Below, one piece after another: positions 35,541 to 43,431 of a DNA stretch of 64,000 nt. The stretch is from Mycolicibacterium celeriflavum (lineage in GTDB: Bacteria; Actinomycetota; Actinomycetes; Mycobacteriales; Mycobacteriaceae): positions 3,782,001 through 3,846,000 of the forward strand of contig NZ_AP022591.1 in assembly GCF_010731795.1 (NCBI RefSeq). Reading direction: 5' to 3'. Numbering within the stretch: position 1 is the stretch's first letter; each line of letters starts with the position of its first letter. The notes beneath the pieces are model-generated. The model saw only the letters and a list, made by a program, of their open reading frames with translations. It was not told where the DNA came from and did no database searches. The translations under genes were made by a program, and so were the position numbers.

Positions 35541-35654
35541 GGCTACAAAACTACCCAGCGACGCGCTTGTGTCGCCCGCGCCGCACGCTGGGCGTGATCA
35601 CGATTGTTTGATTTCCCCCGGTTTCGGTCATCCGCAGGTACCTGGCAGAATCGG

Positions 35655-35767
35655 CTGCGGAGGGGAGTATTCCTTCGCCGCGGCGTCGTCATCACGTCGG
35701 CCGTCATCGGACGACCGGTGCTGCGGGCCGGCACGAGCCGTCGTGGCGGTGGAAGAGACCTCCGGCG
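35655..35767 (+). promoter_or_regulatory. yybP-ykoY-type (Mn2+-sensing) riboswitch upstream of terC
   Basis: P1 pairs CGGAGG (35658-35663) with CCTCCG (35759-35764). The signature segments GGGGAGTA directly after the P1 5' strand and AAGAGACC directly before the 3' strand fit the two conserved loops that bind Mn2+ in this class. TerC/YkoY-type exporters are classical targets. The P1 3' strand CCTCCGG (35759-35765) is also perfectly complementary to the terC Shine-Dalgarno CCGGAGG (35778-35784), which suggests translational control: metal binding would hold the strand in P1 and free the SD. Confidence 0.75.
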
Positions 35768-35788
35768 CTTTTGACGACCGGAGGATCA

Positions 35789-36796
35789 GTGAACGTTTCC
35801 CAACTCGAATGGATCATCACGCTGAGCGTGACGATCGGCATCCTGCTGTTCGACGTCGTCGTGATCGGCCGACGGCCGCACGAACCGTCGAAACGGGAGA
35901 CCGGGATCGCGCTGACGATCTACGTCGGGCTGGCGATCGCGTTCGGGTTGTGGACCTGGTTCTTCCACGGCGGCCAGTACGGGCTCGAGTTCTTCGCCGG
36001 CTGGCTCACCGAATACAGCCTGTCGGTGGACAACCTGTTCGTGTTCCTGATCATCATGGCGAGCTTCAACGTGCCCAGGAAGTACCAGCAGCAGGCGCTT
36101 CTGGTGGGCATCATCCTGGCGTTGATCTTCCGCGGCATCTTCATCGCTCTGGGCGCCGTGGCGATCAACCAGTTCTCGTGGGTGTTCTACATCTTCGCCG
36201 CGTTCCTGATCTACACCGCGATCAACCTCGCCCGCGACACCGATCACGAGGACGACGGCGACAACATCGTGGTGAGGTTCGCACGCAACCACCTGAGCAT
36301 GACCGACAAGTGGGACGGCCTGAAGCTGTGGGTGAAGGACAACGGCAAGCGGCTGATGACGCCGATGTTCCTCGTCATCGTCGCGCTCGGCACCACTGAC
36401 CTGATCTTCGCGCTCGACTCCATTCCGGCCATTTACGGCCTGACACAGGAGCCGTACCTGGTCTTCACGGCGAACGTGTTCGCGCTGATGGGGTTGCGCC
36501 AGCTGTACTTCCTGCTGGGCGACCTGCTCAAGCGACTGGTCTTCTTGTCCCAGGGCCTCGCGTTCATCCTGGGGTTCATCGGGGTGAAGCTACTGCTGCA
36601 TGCGCTACACGAGAACGAGGTGCCGTTCATCAACGGCGGCGAGCACGTTCCGGTGCCCGAGATCCCGACGCTTCTGTCGCTGGGTGTGATCGTCGTGACG
36701 CTGCTCATCACCACCGCGGCGAGCCTTTACAAGACGCGGGTGCACGACGTGAAGAACGGTGCGAGCGAAACCCCGAAATCGATCGATTCGCGCTGA
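35789..36796 (+). CDS. TerC-family integral membrane protein, probable manganese exporter
   Basis: 335 aa, about nine hydrophobic helices. Conserved acidic membrane motifs typical of TerC are present: EYSLSVDNLFVFLIIM in one helix and TTDLIFALDSIPAIYGLTQEP in another. The family exports Mn2+ (Alx, MntP-like role) and may load exoenzymes with metal. GTG 35789 is chosen because GGAGGA (35780-35785) sits just upstream; a TTG 18 bp earlier has no SD. The Mn2+-type riboswitch in its leader fits this function. Confidence 0.92.
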   Translation: MNVSQLEWIITLSVTIGILLFDVVVIGRRPHEPSKRETGIALTIYVGLAIAFGLWTWFFHGGQYGLEFFAGWLTEYSLSVDNLFVFLIIMASFNVPRKYQQQALLVGIILALIFRGIFIALGAVAINQFSWVFYIFAAFLIYTAINLARDTDHEDDGDNIVVRFARNHLSMTDKWDGLKLWVKDNGKRLMTPMFLVIVALGTTDLIFALDSIPAIYGLTQEPYLVFTANVFALMGLRQLYFLLGDLLKRLVFLSQGLAFILGFIGVKLLLHALHENEVPFINGGEHVPVPEIPTLLSLGVIVVTLLITTAASLYKTRVHDVKNGASETPKSIDSR

Positions 36797-36800
36797 GCGG

Positions 36801-37952
36801 TCAGGCGAGAGCTTCGTAGACGAGTTTCGCGTAGCGGTTGGTGCGCTCGGTTCCGGTGGTGCCCGGACCCATCCGGTTCATCACATAAGTCAACGTCGTG
36901 CGACGGTCGACATCCATCACCGCCATCGAACCGCCCCAGCCGCCCCAGAAGCAGATCTTCCCTTCCGGGATAGCGGGAACGCTTGCCGGACAAGGCAGTC
37001 CGAAGCCGATGCCGAAGCGCAGCGGGATGATCAACACCTGATCCGGGCCGTCGGACTGCTCGTCGAAGATCAGGTCGATGGTCTCGGGACGTAACAGCTG
37101 CACACCGTTCGCCTTGCCGCCCAGCGAGATCGGCGACAGGGCCCGCGCGAGCCCTCGAGCGTTGCCGTGGCCGTTGGCGCCGCCGATGTCCGCGCGCCGC
37201 CACGCCGTCGTCTCGGCGATCGCGGCGACATCCTGGTCGGGCCGGATCGTGCCAAACGTCTTCAGCATCGGATGGTCCTGCGGCAGCAGGTCGAACGGCA
37301 GCTCGAGCGGCGGAGGTGGGATCAGCTCGGCGATCCGGTGGTCGTCGTCGGGTCCGGCGCCGATCTGCACGTCGGCGTTCAACGGCGCGGCGATCTCGTC
37401 GCGCACGAACTCCTTGAGCGTCTTGCCGGTGACGCGCCGGATCACCTCGCCGATCAGGTGGCCGTAGTTGAGTGCGTGATAGCCCGACGCCGTCCCGGGC
37501 GGCCACCACGGGGCCTGGCCCGCCAGGTGGCTGGTCGAACTGTCCCAGTCGTACATGTCCTCGAGACGAAACGGCGCCTCCCAGCCCGACACGCCGGAGG
37601 TGTGCGCCAACAGCTGCCGGACTTCGATGTCCTGCTTGCCGTTCGCCGCGAACTCCGGCCAGTAGTCCGCGACCGGGGCGTAGGGGTCGAGCTGGCCCCG
37701 GTCGATGACCATCAACCCCGCCAGCGCCGTGAGGGTTTTGGTGCAGGACCAGAAGTTGACGATCGTGTCGCGGCCCCACGCGATCGTCTTGGCGCGATCG
37801 GCGTGGCCGCCCCAGATGTCGACGACGGACTCGCCGTCGATGTCGACGGCGATGGACGCGCCGAGTTCCTCGCCCTTGGTGATCTCGTCGGCCAGCGCCT
37901 CGGCCACCTGGTCGAAACGGCTGTCCCACTGGCCGTCGATGATGTTGTGCAT
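36801..37952 (-). CDS. Serine hydrolase of the beta-lactamase/esterase (Lip) family
   Basis: 383 aa from ATG 37952 (MHNIIDGQ). Class C-like fold motifs: SCTKT (SxxK nucleophile and base) near residue 70, YHALNYGH (YxN) near residue 160, and a C-terminal FWGGWGGS loop in the place of KTG. No signal peptide is visible, so it is probably a cytoplasmic or cell-associated esterase like mycobacterial LipE/LipL rather than a penicillin-binding enzyme. Convergent with terC (4-bp gap) and 33 bp downstream of uraD. Confidence 0.87.
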   Translation of the reverse strand: MHNIIDGQWDSRFDQVAEALADEITKGEELGASIAVDIDGESVVDIWGGHADRAKTIAWGRDTIVNFWSCTKTLTALAGLMVIDRGQLDPYAPVADYWPEFAANGKQDIEVRQLLAHTSGVSGWEAPFRLEDMYDWDSSTSHLAGQAPWWPPGTASGYHALNYGHLIGEVIRRVTGKTLKEFVRDEIAAPLNADVQIGAGPDDDHRIAELIPPPPLELPFDLLPQDHPMLKTFGTIRPDQDVAAIAETTAWRRADIGGANGHGNARGLARALSPISLGGKANGVQLLRPETIDLIFDEQSDGPDQVLIIPLRFGIGFGLPCPASVPAIPEGKICFWGGWGGSMAVMDVDRRTTLTYVMNRMGPGTTGTERTNRYAKLVYEALA

Positions 37953-37985
37953 CGGCTCATCATGCCCGGTGCACCACACCGAGCA

Positions 37986-38507
37986 TCACCAGTTGTCGTA
38001 GCCGCCCTCGGGACCCAGCATGCGCTCGAGGCGGGTGCGGTTGATCCGGGCCAACTCGTTGCGGACGATCTTGCGCTCGGTGTCGACGTCGTTGTGCATC
38101 CGGTCGGTCATCGTCGCCAGTACATCGGGGGCCTCGTAGCCGGTTACACACATCACGAAGCCGAATCCGAAGTGCTCGAAGTAGCGCTTGGCCGCCGTCC
38201 CCAGCTGCTCCATCACCTCGGGTTTGTCGCACCAGATCGCGCACTGCTCGGCCCGCGATTTCGCGCTGCCCGGCCGCCGTCCGATGTCGGGATGGGCCTC
38301 GAGGATCGAGTCGACGGAGGCCTCTGACAACCCGAACAGCAACGCGTCGGCCTCGCGGAACAACGTGGCGTGGTCGAGGTAGGGACGAGCGCGTGCCAGG
38401 TCGGCGGCCAACGGCACGCTGTAGCAGCACTCGTACACGGCGTGCACGGCCCTGCGCATCGGCATCGCGTTGAACACGTCGAGGCCGATCCCCTGATGCA
38501 TCAACAC
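37986..38507 (-). CDS. OHCU decarboxylase-like protein (UraD)
   Basis: 173 aa. Contains the OHCU decarboxylase pattern: EAHPDIGRRPGSAKSRAEQ (catalytic His in HP and downstream Glu), AAKRYFEHFGFGFVMCVTG, then the MTDRMHNDVDTERKIVRNELARINRTRLERML helix. The enzyme decarboxylates the second intermediate of urate oxidation to S-allantoin. No urate oxidase or hydroxyisourate hydrolase gene is in the window, so its pathway partners must be elsewhere or its substrate differs. Start at GTG 38507 or ATG 38501; no clear SD. Confidence 0.85.
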   Translation of the reverse strand: MLMHQGIGLDVFNAMPMRRAVHAVYECCYSVPLAADLARARPYLDHATLFREADALLFGLSEASVDSILEAHPDIGRRPGSAKSRAEQCAIWCDKPEVMEQLGTAAKRYFEHFGFGFVMCVTGYEAPDVLATMTDRMHNDVDTERKIVRNELARINRTRLERMLGPEGGYDNW

Positions 38508-38589
38508 AAATTCATGATCGAAGCCGTGGAGTACGGGCAGGTTACCTCGGGTTACATCGAGGAAAATTCAGTGCGCGCAGTGCCCAGGC

Positions 38590-39078
38590 TCAGTGGCCGG
38601 ATTTCTTGAACCGCTCCACCGACGCCTGCACTTCGGCCTCGGCCTTCTCGCGGCCCACCCAGTCGGCGGCCTTGACGTACTTACCCGGTTCGAGGTCCTT
38701 GTAGTGCACGAAGAAGTGCTTGATGGCCTCGAGTTCGAAGGAGGGGACGTCTCCGAGGTCCTTGATGTGCTCCCACCGCGGGTCGCCGGCGGGCACGCAC
38801 AGCACCTTGTCGTCGCCGCCGGCCTCGTCGGTCATCTGGAACATGGCGACCGGACGGACCTCGACGACGCAGCCGGGGAACACCGATTCGGGCAGCAGGA
38901 CCAGCGCGTCGAGCGGGTCGCCGTCCTCACCGAGGGTGTCTTCGAAGAATCCGTAGTCGGTCGGATAGGCCATCGACGTATACAGGTAGCGGTCCAACTT
39001 CACCCGGCCGGTGTCGTGGTCCACCTCGTATTTGTTGCGCGAACCCTTGGGAATCTCGATGACTGCGTCGAACTGCAC
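38590..39078 (-). CDS. ppa: Inorganic pyrophosphatase
   Basis: 162 aa, the length of Rv3628. Family I soluble pyrophosphatase that hydrolyses PPi released by biosynthetic reactions. It shows EIPKGSRNKYEVDHDTG with substrate Lys/Arg/Glu, YGFFEDT, and the GEDGDPLDALVL signature with the Mg2+-binding aspartates. ATG 39078 is clear. Divergent from dacB. Confidence 0.96.
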   Translation of the reverse strand: MQFDAVIEIPKGSRNKYEVDHDTGRVKLDRYLYTSMAYPTDYGFFEDTLGEDGDPLDALVLLPESVFPGCVVEVRPVAMFQMTDEAGGDDKVLCVPAGDPRWEHIKDLGDVPSFELEAIKHFFVHYKDLEPGKYVKAADWVGREKAEAEVQASVERFKKSGH

Positions 39079-39176
39079 GGCGATGGCTCCTTGCCCTGTG
39101 CTCTGGTCTGGGTCGTCCTGTGAGAACGCGGGTCAACCTTAATGGAGCGATACGCTGCTGTACGGGGGCGGTCTAG

Positions 39177-40571
39177 ATGAGCAGGAGGGGTATGCGGCCC
39201 ACTGGGTGGCGACGATCCACGCATATGGCGGTCGGGCTGGCGGTGTTGGTGCTGATCGCCGTGGTCGTGGTGGTGGCCGCGCTGCTCACCGCGGGTCCGT
39301 CGACCGAAGCCGCCGCCGTCAAGCCGGCGCCCGCGCCCGCGACCGCGCACCCCGCCGTCGTGCCGGTTGCTGATTCGGCGCCGAGGCCGGCACCGCACCG
39401 GCTGGCCGCCATGCTCGCGCCGGCGCTGGCGGACCCGAACCTGGGCCACCTAACCGGCCAGGTCACCGACGCCATCACCGGAACGTCGCTGTGGGAGCAG
39501 GAAGCCGAGGTGCCGATGCAGCCGGCGTCGACCAACAAGACGCTGACCGCCGCCGCAGCGTTGCTGACACTGGACCGCGACGCCCGGCTGACCACCCGCG
39601 TGTACAGCGGCAGCAGGCCCGGGGCGGTGGTGCTCAAAGGGGGCGGCGACCCGACCCTGTCGGCCGCGCCCGACGGGCAGGAAACCTGGTACCACGACGC
39701 GGCCCGGATCAGCGACCTGGCCGAGCAGGTCCGAAGCACTGGCATCGAGGTGACGGCCGTGCAGGTCGACACCAGCACCTACAGCGGCCCGACGATGGCG
39801 CCGGGCTGGGATCCGCTGGACATCGACGGCGGGGACATCGCGCCGATGGAGTCGGTGATGCTCGACTGCGGGCGCACCCAACCGGTCAGCGTGGACTCCG
39901 CGCGTTCGCACACACCCGCGCTGGACGCCGGCCGGGCGCTGGCGGCCGCGCTGGAGATCGACCCGGCGAAGGTGAGCGTGCAGCCCGGAAGCGCCGGCGG
40001 CGCCAAGGAGATCGCCGCGGTGCAGTCGCCTCCGCTGATCCCGCGGCTGCGCGAGATGATGAACGCCTCGGACAACGTGATGGCCGAGGCGATCGGCCGG
40101 GAGGTGGCTGCGGAGAGGAACCTGCCGCAGAGCTTCGACGGTGCCGTCCGTGCGACGCTCGGCGCTCTCGAGGATGCCGGGATCGACACCGCCGGCGCGC
40201 GATTGTTCGATTCCAGCGGACTGTCTGTCGATGACCGCCTCACTGCGGAGACGCTGGACGAGGTGGTCCAGTCGGCGGCCGGAAGCGACCATCCGTCGCT
40301 GCGGCCGCTGGTCGATCTGCTGCCGATCGCCGGGGGCAGCGGAACACTGTCCAACCGTTATCTGGACACCGCCATCGTCAAGCCCGCCGCCGGTTTCCTG
40401 CGCGCCAAGACGGGGTCGCTGACCGGCACCAACTCACTGGCCGGCATCGTCACCGACGCGAGTGGACGCGTCCTGACGTTCGCGCTGATCTCCAACGACG
40501 CCGGCCCGACCGGACGCATCGCGCTCGACAACCTGGCCGCCACGCTGCGAAGGTGCGGATGCAGCGCATGA
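39177..40571 (+). CDS. D-alanyl-D-alanine carboxypeptidase/endopeptidase (DacB/PBP4-type, Rv3627c-like)
   Basis: 464 aa, exported: a basic start (MSRRGMRPTGWRRSTH) and a single hydrophobic helix (residues ~18-40), then a Pro/Ala linker. Active-site motifs: STNK (Ser118, Lys121), SDN and AKTGSLTG (KTG). Class C low-molecular-weight PBP that trims peptidoglycan stem peptides in the periplasm. The TGA overlaps the ATG of the metalloprotease (ATGA at 40568-40571). Confidence 0.93.
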   Translation: MSRRGMRPTGWRRSTHMAVGLAVLVLIAVVVVVAALLTAGPSTEAAAVKPAPAPATAHPAVVPVADSAPRPAPHRLAAMLAPALADPNLGHLTGQVTDAITGTSLWEQEAEVPMQPASTNKTLTAAAALLTLDRDARLTTRVYSGSRPGAVVLKGGGDPTLSAAPDGQETWYHDAARISDLAEQVRSTGIEVTAVQVDTSTYSGPTMAPGWDPLDIDGGDIAPMESVMLDCGRTQPVSVDSARSHTPALDAGRALAAALEIDPAKVSVQPGSAGGAKEIAAVQSPPLIPRLREMMNASDNVMAEAIGREVAAERNLPQSFDGAVRATLGALEDAGIDTAGARLFDSSGLSVDDRLTAETLDEVVQSAAGSDHPSLRPLVDLLPIAGGSGTLSNRYLDTAIVKPAAGFLRAKTGSLTGTNSLAGIVTDASGRVLTFALISNDAGPTGRIALDNLAATLRRCGCSA

Positions 40572-41629
40572 CATCCACGACCAAGTCCTCGCCCTCCGTC
40601 GGCCGCGCCGTCGACTGGAAATTCGCGGCGACCATCGGGCAGAAGTTGGCCCGCCCGGGCCCGGCGTCGAGCGAGTACACGCGACGTCAGGTGATCGAGC
40701 AGTTGTCCGAGGCGGCGCGCTCCGCTGAACTGCCGGTGCGCGAGGTCACCGGATTGAACGAGGGCGGCGAGATCCCCGAGGCCAGGATCGTGGACCGGCC
40801 ACAGTGGATCCGCGCGGCCACGCGATCCATGCGCGTGATGACCGGTGGGACGGAGAATCCCAAAGGCTTCATCAGCGGGCGGATAACCGGCGCCCAGACC
40901 GGCGCGGTGCTCGCATTCGTCTCGTCGGGCATCCTCGGCCAGTACGACCCGTTCGGCCCCGACGGCGGTGAACTGCTGCTGGTCTACCCCAACGTGATCG
41001 CCGTGGAACGGCAACTTCGCCTGCAGCCCTATGACTTCCGGCTGTGGGTGTGCCTGCACGAGGTCACCCACCGAGTGCAGTTCCGCGCCAACCCATGGCT
41101 GGCAGACCACATGTCTCGAGCGCTCGCCGTACTCACCGAGGAAAACAGCGACGACATCGCCGAAATGGTCTCGCGACTCGCCGAATTCATTCGTGGTCGC
41201 CGCGGGAACGCCAACGGGATTGCGCCGGATGCCAATTCGAACGGTGTGATCGGGCTGCTGCGGGCGGTGCAGTCCGAGCCGCAGCGCGAGGCACTCGACC
41301 AGCTTCTGGTGTTGGGCACGCTGCTCGAGGGTCACGCAGACCACGTGATGGACGCTGTCGGCCCAGCGGTGGTGCCGTCGGTGGCCACCATCCGCAGCCG
41401 GTTCGACGAGCGGCGTCAACGCAAACAGCCACCACTGCAGCGGGTGGTGCGCGCATTGCTCGGGTTCGACGCCAAGCTCAGCCAGTACACCCGCGGCAAG
41501 GCATTCGTCGACCACGTGGTGTCCGCTGTCGGGATGGCCCGGTTCAACTCCGTGTGGTCCGGCCCCGAAACACTGCCTCTGCCAACAGAAATCGATGAGC
41601 CGCAACGATGGATCGACAGGGTGCTGTAG
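40568..41629 (+). CDS. Zinc-dependent metalloprotease-like protein (Rv3626c-like, zincin_2/DUF2342)
   Basis: 353 aa. Gluzincin-type LHEVTHRVQFRA supplies HExxH, with downstream TEENSDDIAEM and a later LLEGHADHVMD containing additional candidate ligands. Homologues are annotated as F420-associated or zinc metalloproteases; the substrate is unknown. ATG 40568 is preferred over GTG 40553 because of the overlap with the dacB stop. Its 3' end overlaps the start of tilS by 22 bp. Confidence 0.85.
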   Translation: MTSTTKSSPSVGRAVDWKFAATIGQKLARPGPASSEYTRRQVIEQLSEAARSAELPVREVTGLNEGGEIPEARIVDRPQWIRAATRSMRVMTGGTENPKGFISGRITGAQTGAVLAFVSSGILGQYDPFGPDGGELLLVYPNVIAVERQLRLQPYDFRLWVCLHEVTHRVQFRANPWLADHMSRALAVLTEENSDDIAEMVSRLAEFIRGRRGNANGIAPDANSNGVIGLLRAVQSEPQREALDQLLVLGTLLEGHADHVMDAVGPAVVPSVATIRSRFDERRQRKQPPLQRVVRALLGFDAKLSQYTRGKAFVDHVVSAVGMARFNSVWSGPETLPLPTEIDEPQRWIDRVL

Positions 41630-42597
41630 CCGCGTTACGGGCGGCTGTCACAGCGTTCGCCCGTGACCACGGTGCCGGTGACGACCGCTGGTGCGTCGCG
41701 CTGTCCGGAGGTGCGGATTCGCTGGCGTTGACCTCAGCCGCGGCCGGTGTCAAACCGACCACCGCGTTGATCGTGGATCACCAGCTGCAGCTGGACTCTG
41801 CGGCCGTGGCGCAAACCGCACAGCAGCAGGCGAAGTCACTGGGATGCGTTGCGACACAGATTATCCGCATCGACATCGGCACCGTAGGCGGACCGGAAGC
41901 GGCGGCCCGCACCGCCCGCTACCGGGCGCTCGACGCAGCCCGGGACGGGGCGCCGGTGCTGCTCGGGCACACGCTGGACGACCAGGCCGAGACGGTGCTG
42001 CTGGGGTTGGGCCGCGGCTCCGGGCCGCGGTCCATCGCCGGCATGCGACCGTGTGACCCGCCGTGGTACCGGCCGCTGCTCGGCGTTCGGCGGGCGGTGA
42101 CCCGGGCCGCGTGCGCCGAGCTCGGACTGACTCCGTGGCAGGATCCGCACAACTCCGACCGCCGCTTCACCCGGGTCCGGCTGCGGGAGGAGGTGTTGCC
42201 ACTGCTCGAAGACGTGCTCGGCGGCGGCGTCGCCGAGGCGCTGGCCCGCACCGCGAGCGCACTGCGGGCCGACACCGACACCCTCGACGAACTGGCCGAC
42301 CGCGCCCTGAGCGGGCTTCGCCGCGACGGTGCACTCGACACCGAAAAGCTGACCGTATTGCCGGAATCCCTGCGGCTGCGGGTGATTCGTCGCTGGCTGC
42401 TCGACGGTGGCGGCAGCGACCTGACCGACAAGCAGATCCGCGGAGTGGACGCCCTGGTGACCGCGTGGCGAGGCCAAGGCGGGGTGGCGGTCGGATCCCG
42501 CCTGCGCGAGCGACGGCTGATCGCCGCTCGCCGTGACGGCATGCTGACCCTGCACACCGAGCCGGTGCGAAACGTGGAAAACTGTGCCCGTGCCTGA
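41608..42597 (+). CDS. tilS: tRNA(Ile)-lysidine synthetase
   Basis: 329 aa (Rv3625c, formerly mesJ, is 323). PP-loop ATPase motif ALSGGADSLAL near residue 30, HTLDDQAETVLLGLGRGSG, and the C-terminal substrate-binding domain. It converts C34 of tRNA-Ile(CAU) to lysidine. ATG 41608 lies inside the end of the preceding gene; its own 3' end overlaps hpt. Confidence 0.95.
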   Translation: MDRQGAVAALRAAVTAFARDHGAGDDRWCVALSGGADSLALTSAAAGVKPTTALIVDHQLQLDSAAVAQTAQQQAKSLGCVATQIIRIDIGTVGGPEAAARTARYRALDAARDGAPVLLGHTLDDQAETVLLGLGRGSGPRSIAGMRPCDPPWYRPLLGVRRAVTRAACAELGLTPWQDPHNSDRRFTRVRLREEVLPLLEDVLGGGVAEALARTASALRADTDTLDELADRALSGLRRDGALDTEKLTVLPESLRLRVIRRWLLDGGGSDLTDKQIRGVDALVTAWRGQGGVAVGSRLRERRLIAARRDGMLTLHTEPVRNVENCARA

Positions 42598-43174
42598 GCA
42601 ACCCGCCGAGCTGTACTCCGGCGACATCAAGTCGGTGCTGCTGTCGTCCGACGAGATTCAGGCAAAGATCGCCGAACTCGGTGCACGCATCGGCGAGGAG
42701 TACCGCGACGCCGTCGAGGCCGGAGGCCAAGACCTGCTGCTGGTGACCGTGCTCAAGGGCGCGGTGTTCTTCGTCACCGACCTCGCGCGCGCGATTCCGC
42801 TGCCGACGCAGTTAGAGTTCATGGCGGTCAGCTCGTATGGCTCGTCTACGTCGTCGTCGGGCGTCGTGCGCATCCTCAAGGACCTCGACCGCGACATCAA
42901 CGACCGCGACGTGCTCATCGTCGAGGACATCGTGGATTCCGGCCTGACCCTGTCCTGGTTGTTGCGCAACCTCGCGACCCGCCATCCCCGTTCGCTGCGG
43001 GTGTGCACGCTGATGCGCAAACCCGACGCCGTGCGCGCCGACGTCGCCATCGCCTACGTCGGCTTCGACATCCCCAACGAGTTCGTCGTCGGCTACGGAT
43101 TGGACTACGCCGAGCGCTACCGCGACCTCAACTACATCGGGACGCTGGACCCGAAGGTCTACGACCAGCAATAG
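42584..43174 (+). CDS. hpt: Hypoxanthine-guanine phosphoribosyltransferase
   Basis: 196 aa. Type I PRTase with the PRPP motif VLIVEDIVDSGLTL, the flexible-loop region SSYGSSTSSSGVVRI, and the C-terminal FDIPNEFVVGYGLDYAE that binds the purine. It salvages hypoxanthine and guanine. Starts at GTG 42584 (or GTG 42590), overlapping tilS. Rv3624c is annotated longer (216 aa), probably from an upstream start. A 257-bp gap without recognisable features follows. Confidence 0.94.
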   Translation: MPVPEQPAELYSGDIKSVLLSSDEIQAKIAELGARIGEEYRDAVEAGGQDLLLVTVLKGAVFFVTDLARAIPLPTQLEFMAVSSYGSSTSSSGVVRILKDLDRDINDRDVLIVEDIVDSGLTLSWLLRNLATRHPRSLRVCTLMRKPDAVRADVAIAYVGFDIPNEFVVGYGLDYAERYRDLNYIGTLDPKVYDQQ

Positions 43175-43431
43175 GGCGACGATCCTCGCGCGTCACACCA
43201 CTCAACGTTTTGCCGACAACGGGCGAGTAGCGGGCCGCAAAAAGTTGATCGGTGTGCAAGCTGAGGTGATTGCCGATCACGTAGCGGCGCAACCGGCAGG
43301 TGGCGTCGAAATCGACGTCAGCGCGCAGAAGCCCGAGAGGAATCCTCGGTGGTGTCGATCTCGGCGCGCCATCAGGCTCTGACCCGTCAGGTAGTGGTGC
43401 AAATGCGCGATTGCGGCGCAGAATGCGGGGC

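Noticed and set aside
36801..37952. A true beta-lactamase or resistance gene
   Set aside because: SxxK and YxN motifs are present but there is no signal peptide or KTG; it fits cytoplasmic Lip-type esterases.
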